Shown piece by piece: positions 56,591 to 64,000 of a stretch of 64,000 nucleotides of DNA. The DNA comes from Psococerastis gibbosa. Taxonomy: Eukaryota > Arthropoda > Insecta > Psocodea > Psocidae. Each line of letters begins with the position of its first letter. Position 1 is the stretch's first letter. A program made the translations under genes and the position numbers. The DNA is taken from positions 11,402,855 to 11,466,854 of the forward strand of contig OZ020491.1 of the NCBI GenBank assembly GCA_963971405.1, written 5' to 3'. The notes beneath the pieces are model-generated. The model did not search any database and was not told the origin of the DNA. It saw only the letters and a program-made list of their open reading frames with translations.

Positions 56591-57029
56591 CCATAAGTCC
56601 CCACAATAGCCCTCTATTTCCATCCGCCCATTATTAATGATGTTGAGCTGTGCAGATTTTGATTAAGCTCATTGCAGGGCAAATGCAACCCAAGGGAGCG
56701 GTCTGCGGTTTCTGACCCAAGTTAAGCTGCCGCCGAGGACTCAAGTCTAGGACTTGGATTAAGTTGGTGACCCGGAACGAGTTCTTCAAGGGTAAAGTTT
56801 CTCTCCAAGACTGACGAGTCGCTCCATCTAATGATACCGCTTCAATTACTTGCCAGAACCCTAATTTGAATAAAGCAAGTTCTCGTTTTTGAACTAACAG
56901 AAAGCATATTATTTTTACGGTACAGGGTTATTTTATTTTTAAATATAAGCGTAAACATACAAGTACACGTGCATTCCAGTGTGTGAGTGCTCCGGTCCAT
57001 GTGGAAAGTTAAATAAATAAATCTTGACT
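56591..57029. other. No gene seen
   Basis: Unassigned non-coding DNA, perhaps the body of the element headed at 56590. Confidence 0.4.
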
Positions 57030-57215
57030 TTTGTTGTTCTATTACTAAGCCAACCTAGCGGAGTTAGGGCTATAAAGCCCCCTCTTACACTCAACTAGGA
57101 TGACCCGGGACCGCTTGCTTTACATGCCCTCCGAAGCATGGCCAGAAAATGTAGCCAGTGGGGGACTCAAACAAACAATCTTTCGGGTGAAAGTCAGAGT
57201 TAGTACCACTAGTCT
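57030..57215 (-). mobile_element. SINE A, minus
   Basis: Plus-strand TTGTTCTATTACTAAGCCAA, CCTAGCGGAGTTAGGGCTAT, AAAGCCC, CATGCCCTCCGAAGCATGGC, CTTTCGGGTGAAAGTCAGAG is the complement of the full SINE A. The B-box has decayed. Confidence 0.8.
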
Positions 57216-57330
57216 ACAGGTCCTAAGTTGTGTGTGAGTGTTTTGGCAAACTGCTATCGGTACCATATACGGCAATGAGATTGCCAAAGGCCAGTCTTTA
57301 ACAGTTTGCCATTGCTTTTATTGAAATATT

Positions 57331-57895
57331 TTTGCTTTCCTATTTATACGTAGTATCAGGAAAGCTTGCCGGCCGCCTTAACCAAGTTGAATCCAGCGGA
57401 CCAGAGCAGGTTCAAAGCTGCAGATAACTTGGTAGTGTGCACAGTGCCGGTAGGGAAACATGGTAGGACTTGTCCTGGTCACCTCCGAACTAATCGTGTG
57501 ACTTCTCTGTGTTTCCCAAGTGGTTCGGAATCCACTATAATCAGGAGGTCCCCTGTCCTATGGGCCCACACCGTGGCCTGGGACTATGTCCAACCATACT
57601 ACATCAGGAAAGCTTTGTAATTGTCAACATTTTCGATTCAATTTCAAGAAGACGTTATGGGAAATTCACCCTCCAATACACTGCGCATCCTGCCATTATT
57701 ACAGTGTAGTAATGTAGGCCTATTGGTCTGCCCGTTCGAGAATATGCAATCCCATCGATCAATTCAGTGGTTTGAGAAAGGAAATCTTGAGGGATTCGGA
57801 AGTTTAACCCTAGAAAAATTATTTACTATGGAATTACTCATATTATTTATCTACTAATTGATAAATAGGAAAGCATGTTCGAGTTAACTCGGACC
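57331..57895 (+). mobile_element. Family E element split by SINE B
   Basis: The left end TGCTTTCCTATTTAT (57333-57347) and right end ATAAATAGGAAAGCA (57861-57875) bracket a shorter E element. SINE B (57368-57602) sits at its 38th base. Without the SINE the left part continues smoothly (CAGGAAAGCTTTGTAATTG). The inner part has TTGGTCTGCCCGTTCGAGAA, CCATCGATCAATTCAGTGG. Confidence 0.8.
57368..57602 (+). mobile_element. SINE B inserted in family E, exact TSD
   Basis: GCCGGCCGCCTTAACCAAGT to CCAACCATACTAC. The TSD ATCAGGAAAGCTT (57355-57367, 57603-57615) is a duplicated piece of family E, so this SINE moved after E had settled. Confidence 0.93.
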
Positions 57896-58044
57896 GGTTC
57901 TTTTACTAGGGACTCGTTGGTTATGTTAGGCGTTAGTTACTGATGCATCGTGGATAGCGAAACAAGCTATTATAAGGCTGCTAAGGGTGTACTGAAAAGG
58001 GAAACTTTTTCCATTGTTTCTACTTCTTCAGTCAAAATCTACCG

Positions 58045-58170
58045 AATGGTTTGAAGCATCTTCCTTGAAGTCTTCCAGAATCGCCTGGCAATGGCGCCCT
58101 CACGGTGCCTCCTATTATGGAGTTAACGAGTCCTTCAGTTCTGATCAGGTACCCCATCTACTTGGTTTTT
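58045..58170 (-). mobile_element. LINE (RTE-like) fragment, minus
   Basis: Minus reads MGYLIRTEGLVNSIIGGTVR then, frameshifted, an ILEDFKEDASNHSV-like stretch: the GHL.R...L...IIEG...GRPR piece of RTE LINEs. Confidence 0.55.
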
Positions 58171-58749
58171 TTCCATTGCTATACAGTAACAATTTCATTA
58201 CCATACATTGCACAACATACCACAGCAAAAACTTTTTAAAAAAGAAAGTACAAAAAAATCAGGCGGAAAGTAACGTTCACTTCATTCGGTGATCGCGATA
58301 AGGAAAATCTACTTCAAAGCGGGAAGGCAAAAGATAAATAATGCATTAAATAATGCTCAAAGGGCATTGGAGTAAGGAAAAACCCGGGCGCTTATTACTT
58401 GATCTCCGGGTAAGAAAAAGAATGGAATTTTGATTCCAGTCCCTTGGCGGTCATTTCAGAAGAAAACGGGTATATTTTCGAAATTCTCCGGCGCTCCAGC
58501 GGGTGCCTTTCAGCCCCCTATACAACCGTTCTCTTCCGATCATTTCCATCCTATGAATCGTTTCAAACCGGTTTCAGCTCACTTTACTGGGGCCATTTAA
58601 CCCTTGTTTTTATGTGTTGGCGCAGCTTTATCTTACTTTGGGTTATATATCGTATAGATATTTTCCCAACTTGAGTTTCCTTCCAAAAGCAATCAAGAAA
58701 ACGTTGTAAGGGAACTTAAAAAAATGTATATGAATAATTATCATTACTG
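58171..58749. other. No gene seen
   Basis: Unassigned non-coding DNA. Confidence 0.45.
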
Positions 58750-58930
58750 CATATACGATAAGAGAAGATGGACACCTGCTACAACGTGTGAGGGACTACA
58801 CGGTGGAGGGCACAAGACCTATAGGTCGACATAGGATGTCCCTTGAAACGAAAGTGAGGGAGGACCTCAGGATAATACCCAAGACCTGGAAGATGAAGAT
58901 CCGTGCCGCCGACCCCGTCGGAGGGATGAA
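58750..58930 (+). mobile_element. LINE C-terminal remnant (uncertain family)
   Basis: The plus strand can be read GHLLQRVRDYTVEGTRPIGR, HRMSLETKVREDLRIIPKTW, KMKIRAADPVGG, recalling GHLLR...EG.R..GRPR.....V..DL......W...A.DR. It is cut by the MITE at 58931. Confidence 0.45.
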
Positions 58931-59315
58931 GGCGCGGTTTCCACCCACCGGCTAGGGCTAAATACAAATACGGTGACGTGGTAACAGGCATTCAAGACTT
59001 AGGCGGGGTTTCCACCGACCTCGCAATGCAGAATACAAATGACATTGACGTAAATTAGAATTTTTCTTTTTATAGAAATCTATTAAAATGTTTGTACTTA
59101 ACATATCCCATGACGCCATTTTTTTAATTTTAGTTAGTTTGTTTGTGATTTTACTCTATGATCATTGATCAATTTTAACTATGGCATAGAGGAAAATAAA
59201 CATTTCCGACAATTCTGCAATGCGAGGTCGGTGGAAACGCCACCTAAGTCTTGAATGTCTGCTACCACATCACCGTATTAGTATTTAGCCCTAGCCGTTC
59301 GGTGGAAACCCCGCC
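58931..59315 (+). mobile_element. Palindromic MITE family P, copy 5
   Basis: The left end is GGCGCGGTTTCCACCCACCG, the right end complement GGCGGGGTTTCCACCGAACG, with the usual inner motif and plus-oriented core. Intermediate between the GGCGCCC and GGCGGGG terminal types. Confidence 0.82.
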
Positions 59316-59332
59316 TTAAAGTAAAGTAGTAA

Positions 59333-59920
59333 GCAGCCTGATCATGGCGATTTTAATATTATTCATTCATTAAGGTGGCTCCATCGGCCCATGAGGACCT
59401 CTCGCCCGTAGCACCAAGCCCCTCCAAAGCGCGCGATTCTCCGCCAACACCCTCCATGGCGATTTTAATACCGGGGTTAATATACCATGTCACGTGATGG
59501 TATTAATTCAATTGTTTAAAATAAATGAACAGCAAATTTCGGAATTTTTTAATTTTTGATGCTGGTAATCGTCGCAAGAATGCTAAGCGCCGAAAATTCA
59601 AATTGTGTCCATTTAAGCAATTGAATGATCTTCGGCTATATTTTTGGTGCGCTTCTTAATTTTCTCTGCCTTAGATTTAGGCAAATTATTTATAACTCTT
59701 AATATATTAATTCAAAATGAAAACGTGTTTATTTCTAGGGCGATATGTGTTTATATTTGCTACGCCAGCGTCGCGTCAGTTCAGTTATTCACTATTGCCA
59801 ACATCACAATTTAAAAATTTCTGAAACTTGCTGTTCATTTATTTTAAACAATTGCATAAATACCATCACGTGGCATGGTATTATATAAACCCGGTATTAA
59901 AATCGCCATGATCAGGCTGC
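59333..59920. mobile_element. Large palindromic element with an inserted LINE tail
   Basis: Arms: GCAGCCTGATCATGGCGATT (left) and its complement at 59901-59920; further inside TACCATGTCACGTGATGGTA and TTAAAATAAATGAACAGCAA (left) with complements at 59826-59880. About 115 bp per arm once the insertion at 59359-59455 is removed. No protein coding. A decayed relative may lie near 33.1 kb. Confidence 0.75.
59359..59455 (-). mobile_element. LINE 3' tail insertion, 97 bp, exact 15-bp TSD
   Basis: Flanked by ATGGCGATTTTAATA (59344-59358, 59456-59470). The complement reads GGAGGGTGTTGGCGGAGAAT, CCTCATGGGCCGATGGAGCC, ACCTTAATGAATGAATAA: a 5'-truncated LINE end with an (AATG)n tail. Confidence 0.85.
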
Positions 59921-59984
59921 AGATATTGATATTCTAAAGTACTACCCAACCACGAACACTTTGTTTATTCGAAAACTTGAATAA

Positions 59985-60368
59985 GGTGCCCATTCCATTG
60001 ACCGGCTAGGGCTATTTCCAAAAACGGTGACGTGCTAGCAGACATTCAAGACTTAGGTGGCATTTCCACCGACCTCGCATTGCAGAATACAAATGACATT
60101 GAAGGAAATTACAATTTTTCTTTTTATAGAAATCTATTGAAATGTTTGTACTTAACATATCCCATGACGCCATTTTTTAATTTTAGTTTGTTTGTTTGTG
60201 ATTTTACTGTATGATCATTGATCAATTTTAACTATGGCATAGAGGAAAATAAACATTTCCGTCAATTCTGCAATGCGAGGTCGGTGGAAACGCCACCTAA
60301 GTCTTGAATGTCTGCTTCCACGTCACCGTTTTTGGAAATAGCCCTAGCCGGTCAATGGAATGGGCGCC
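59985..60368 (+). mobile_element. Palindromic MITE family P, copy 6, exact TAA duplication
   Basis: GGTGCCCATTCCATTGACCG to its complement, TAA at 59982-59984 and 60369-60371. It lies inside a pair of inverted sequences (59945-59984 and 60385-60440) related to 14760-14825. Confidence 0.87.
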
Positions 60369-60449
60369 TAAACGGAAAACCGAGTTTATTCGATTTTTAT
60401 AAGTGTACCAAGTGCCACCCTATCGTGGTCCGGTAGTAGCAGGGGCGGT

Positions 60450-61044
60450 GGGCAGGTCATCATAATTTCGATTAACACAAGCTTAGACACGCCATACTAC
60501 AACCAAGGGCCACAATGTCGCATAAATCCTACAAACTAAACAAGCTGGAGTTTATTTACGGTTTACAAACATTGTAAACAATATGAAAGATTACAATGAG
60601 AAACTCAAATATTGTTAAATTAATAAATCCTTCATTGTGGATGATACACTCCATAGCCCGTTCTATTGAGCTAATGCAATATCTGACTGTATCGAAGTTA
60701 TACAATAGAAAGCTTCGTTTACATAGAGAAAATGCAAAATGAATTGCTTGTTGTAGGTTAACAATGATAATCAATATTTCCAATAGTACATTGTAGTCCA
60801 AGTTATCATGCAATTTATTGAAATATTGTTTTGGAATGGGGTATGTTGAAAATAAATTTTAAATATTTAAATGATCGCACTCACTATCAGCAATTCGGGT
60901 TACATGCGGTAGATCGAGGAGAAATCTGTAACTACACAACAGTATGGCAATTGCAATAATGCTCGCCATATGCCACCTCAGTATTGTACTTTTAGAGTTA
61001 CGTTTTTGCTATCTTCCCCATGGGTGATAATTTTGTGGTCTGTT
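60450..61044. other. No gene seen
   Basis: An 85-codon minus frame (60556-60813) is hydrophobic and AT-driven, without family features. Confidence 0.4.
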
Positions 61045-61190
61045 ACAAACAATTCAATAATTGTACCCGAATAACCCTTCAGTCGGATCTGTGGGTAATG
61101 AATACCAGTGATGAATTACGTCAGGTATTCAATGCTACCACCTTTGGGCACAGCAAAGTACAAACAAGCTATTCTCGGCCATAGGCAACT
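61045..61190 (+). repeat. Repeat family J, diverged copy
   Basis: TACAAACAATTCAATAATTG, TACCCGAATAACCCTTCAGT, AGCAAAGTACAAACAAGC follow the J order. Confidence 0.5.
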
Positions 61191-61229
61191 TCGCGGAGAA
61201 AGTGAATTAAAAAAAGAAAGAAAGAAATA

Positions 61230-61440
61230 GTGACTTTTTGTTCTATTACTAAGCCAACCTAGCGGAGTTAGGGCTATAAAGCCCTCTCTCTTTTACACTC
61301 AACTAAGAAGCCCCGGGACCGCATGCTTTACATGCCCTCTGAAGCATGGCCAGAAAATGTAGCATGCGTGGGACCCGAACCAACGACTTACAGGTTAATG
61401 TCAGAGTCCTTACCACTGCCATTGAATATTTAACACCAGT
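61230..61440 (-). mobile_element. SINE A, minus
   Basis: Plus-strand TTGTTCTATTACTAAGCCAA, GTTAGGGCTATAAAGCCCTC, CATGCCCTCTGAAGCATGGC, GTGGGACCCGAACCAACGAC (complement of the B-box) and CCTTACCACTGCC. All parts of SINE A are present. Confidence 0.82.
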
Positions 61441-61505
61441 GTTATAATAAATTCAATGCCACTACTCAACATGTCCTGACAACATCCTATAGAATTGCCA
61501 ATTTT

Positions 61506-61769
61506 AGCGCCCATGATTAACTTCTAAATTAAATCCTCACTCTGCTAGTTAATTTGTTGGCTAACACATTCTTTCCCGCTATAATTTTTTTTTTTTTGAA
61601 TTTACCGCTACTTTAGCTAACAATAACACAAATGATTAATTCATTAATTCTAAAGTATATTTCACTATAGTTCAATTGACCAACAAAACGAACTGATATT
61701 TTTTTGTAAAATGAATGTAATAAAAAGGTGATACTATATGCCTCTCGTCATAAGTTAATCATGGGCGCT
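61506..61769. mobile_element. MITE, 264 bp, 6-bp AATTTT flanks
   Basis: AGCGCCCATGATTAACTT and its complement form the ends. AATTTT is at 61500-61505 and 61770-61775. A short related piece GAATTCGCCCATGAT is at 61891. No coding. Confidence 0.75.
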
Positions 61770-61924
61770 AATTTTAGGAATTGACAAACCAGAGGGCGGC
61801 ATTTTGCTACATTATTTTATTTCTATAGGAAAGTTATCCATAAAAACATCAAGAATAACCAAAAAGCACTACGGACTTGGTCTGTAAATTGAATTCGCCC
61901 ATGATATACCCTTCTTATAAACTT

Positions 61925-62171
61925 ACCTTTCCGCGCAAAATAAGATCGCCCCCAGTAATACCACAGAAGACAATGATGCAAATCCCCATGTAATTGTTAT
62001 GGGGTTTAAACAAGACCCTGTAGTCCTGGTTTCTGCAGTGAATTTTCTCATAGCCCATATGACGGAAGAGGAGAAACCCCGGGGAAAAGCGCGCGGGTAC
62101 TCATTTCTCAGCGGGGTACGCCACACAAACGGAATGGATGACGAGCATTGTTGAGAACACACGCACAGCAA
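61925..62171 (-). CDS. Candidate first exon with signal-peptide-like N terminus (unidentified)
   Basis: A minus-strand frame opens at 62171 (MLCVCSQQ...) with an internal Met (MRKFTAETRTTGSC). It carries a hydrophobic stretch WGFASLSSVVLLGAILFCA and then meets GGAAAG/GTAAGTTTATA, a consensus splice donor, before its stop. The Met-led stretch resembles a secretory signal or single membrane anchor. The area is more GC-rich than its surroundings and has TTTATATTCGG about 45 bases upstream of the first Met, which could be a weak TATA box. The exon would end in phase 2; joining it to the Rbp6 exon gives a stop, so it is not simply an alternative Rbp6 start. The product is not recognised and the call may be chance. 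Confidence 0.22.
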
Positions 62172-63395
62172 ACGGAGGGCCGAATATAAAAGCCTGCAAA
62201 TATTGCTGATTGCACACTGCTGAGGCTTCCCGTTCGTTTGTAAGTCGCGGTGGAAAATAAAACTTTGCGTTTTCGCTGGATTTGCTTTGTTGTAAATGCT
62301 TCAGAGTTGAAAATGAATATTTCCTTTGATAAATATTAAGGTTTCCGTTTTTTCCCTGGTGCAGTCAGAGGCGGCGGTTGGGTAGATTCTTGTAAGCTTT
62401 ATGGTGCCATTTCGGCTTCTCAAACGAGAATATATTTTTGCTGAAATGTTCAATAAAATACAATAATTAAAGAGAAAAGCACATGAAAATAAGCTACCAA
62501 TTTCAGCTCACTCCGGAACCAAACCTCAAGGAACTTCTACTCATCATAGTAGGTCTTACAGAATAAGAAAGTTTTCATGTCTTGGGAAATTTAGGCTTCA
62601 GTCGTCATTACAGCAATCGATCACTGAATCCTAGAAGAAGCGTGTTGAGTGTGATGGCTAAGATTCTTCAGCATACGACAGTCTCTATTTCCATCCCTGA
62701 CACTCTACACCCCTCAATAGAAATAAAAGGAGGTTCAAAGTTTTGAATTAGCTGTCAGGAAGAATTTTTATTTCTATTTTCAAAACAGCGTAGATGTCTC
62801 AAAAGTCGTGAGTTGAATACATCTAGCTGAAAACATGTAAATATGGAAATGCTGCTGGCGACTGGTACACCCTGGCGTTCGCATATTTCAAGGATATCAA
62901 CATCGATATATTCAATCTATTTATTTTTTAAATAGTTGCTACTGCTTGTGCCCCCTTCCCACCCAACCGGATATGGATATCACGTGATCAAAGAGCGTTC
63001 GTGCCTGGATTTGGAACTGAAGTCAATCGATCGCTTTGCTGTTTGACTTTGTCAAATTTATTTTAGTCAAAGAAGATTCGTATTTAAATAGTTTAACAAC
63101 AGTCTTTCATTGCGAACAATTAGTAACAAGGGAAGTTCTATCTATTGTCTTTCTTTATAAGAGCATGAACTTTAATTGATTGAATTTATTCTGCATCACA
63201 ACTTGGAGACATTAAATAACTCAATCCTTAAATTCAGTGTCAATAGTATGACCGTGGAACACTGTAAGTACCAATTGTAGTACAATAGTTTTGAAGAATT
63301 CTGTAAGAAACTTAATGCTTTTGGGTTATGGGGCACTAGTGTAATCCATTTGGTAGGGAACTGGACTATGTATTTTTGAGGCTCAAGACCTAACT
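62172..63395. other. No gene seen
   Basis: Unassigned non-coding DNA; the first 80 bases are the presumed upstream region of the candidate exon at 61925-62171. Confidence 0.45.
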
Positions 63396-63397
63396 TC

Positions 63398-63663
63398 GAC
63401 CTAAAAGAACCCGACATATATGTAAAAGAACTCGCTACAGATGTAAAAGAACTCGACATTGACGTGCAAAGACTCGACGTAGATGTAAAAGAACCTGACA
63501 TAGATGCAAAAGGACTCGCCAAAGATGTAAAAGAACTCGACATCGACGTGCAAAGACTCGACGTAGATGTAAAAGGACCTGACATAAATATAAAAGAACT
63601 CGGCAGCTCTAAAAGATCTCGACACAAATGTAAAAAGACTTGGCATAGATGTACGAGGACTTG
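63398..63663 (+). repeat. 21-bp minisatellite with 84-bp higher-order unit
   Basis: Units of the form GATGTAAAAGAACTCGACAT follow each other with a strict 21-base period. Four unit types make an 84-base block (63440-63523) that is repeated at 63524-63607. As 21 is divisible by three, three frames stay open: plus reads heptads such as DVKELDI and DVQRLDV, minus reads FTSMSSS-like heptads. There is no gene context, so no CDS is called. Confidence 0.92.
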
Positions 63664-63669
63664 ACACCT

Positions 63670-63770
63670 CTCTAACATTCAACTAGGAGCCGAATCATGA
63701 CAAGAAAATATACCATGTGTGGAACCAACTACTTTTTGGGTGAAAGTCAGCGTTGTTAGCACTACTTCTG
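63670..63770 (-). mobile_element. SINE A, decayed head region, minus
   Basis: AACATTCAACTAGGAGCCGA, CATGTGTGGAACCAACTACT, TTTTGGGTGAAAGTCAGCGT and TTAGCACTAC keep the order of the SINE A complement, with the middle largely lost. Confidence 0.5.
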
Positions 63771-64000
63771 ACCATCAGTAGCATTAATTGATAATAATAA
63801 TCGTTCCAAACATAGTCACACATACTAGTATGATGGATAAGAAATAAACGCCATCTCAGTTGTAAACAACTTTAAATAAATTTTTTATCTTCTAACAGAC
63901 ATTCGAGAATATGTATTTTTTCTTATATACCGTGTAGCACTAGCTCGCGTTCTACCATGCATCACAACTACTTACTTGGTTTTGAAGGGGGACGAAAAAA

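Noticed and set aside
61925-62171. Alternative first exon of Rbp6
   Set aside because: Joining its donor to the 54475 acceptor puts a stop codon directly at the junction.
63196-63678. 160-codon minus-strand Ser/Phe-rich frame
   Set aside because: Its openness follows from the 21-bp repeat period; three frames are open at once and no gene signals flank it.

Overview
The window reads as animal, most probably arthropod (insect-like), non-coding nuclear DNA. It is AT-rich and has no long open reading frames. It is densely filled with decayed LINE, SINE, mariner, hAT and MITE copies, trinucleotide-tailed retroposons, simple repeats and unusually long poly(C)/poly(G) runs. I cannot fix the species. 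The LINE fragments and the one recognised coding exon have an insect flavour.

Only one protein-coding feature is well supported. It is a 49-bp internal exon on the minus strand at 54427-54475, with branch-point-like, acceptor and donor signals. It encodes IEDAMLMFDKQTNRHR(G), the RNP2-to-RNP1 part of RRM2 of the Musashi-family RNA-binding protein Rbp6/Msi. No other Rbp6 exon was found. The simplest reading is that the window is mostly intron of this gene: at least 9.5 kb upstream (higher coordinates) and up to 54 kb downstream (lower coordinates). A second, much weaker candidate is a signal-peptide-like first exon on the minus strand at 61925-62171 with a consensus donor. Its phase is not compatible with direct splicing to the Rbp6 exon.

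The rest is repeat archaeology. Retroposons with target-site duplications (TSDs) include SINE B (17.4, 21.7, 31.5, 52.1 and 57.4 kb; minus copies at 8.9, 20.4 and 34.8 kb), element D (5.6, 14.3, 15.8, 19.3 and 22.0 kb), tRNA-derived SINE A (4.6, 25.5, 57.1 and 61.3 kb) and an odd fold-back retroposon family (16.7, 49.9 and 56.0 kb). DNA elements include a head-to-head palindromic mariner derivative (9510-10416), a hAT MITE (3183-3502), a six-copy palindromic MITE family with TAA target sites, several single MITEs (1.9, 38.5 and 61.5 kb), and a ~740-bp inverted-ended family E (24.5, 26.2, 43.6, 46.7, 47.7 and 57.3 kb). LINE C-terminal fragments occur near 0.1, 0.4, 14.2, 29.3, 34.3, 39.2, 43.7, 48.7, 58.1 and 58.8 kb. 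Tandem arrays sit at 1.4, 13.0, 21.1, 35.3 and 63.4 kb.

Nested insertions give relative ages: SINE B into family E at 57.4 kb, D into a LINE at 14.3 kb, a LINE tail into a long palindrome at 59.4 kb, and an antisense LINE end inside a fold-back element at 16.9 kb. The most unusual items are the fold-back retroposon family with a 41-bp minimal member, a recurring RNA hairpin just before the tail of several otherwise different retroposons, a 76-bp direct repeat around a LINE tail, and a 21-bp minisatellite encoding seven-residue repeats.
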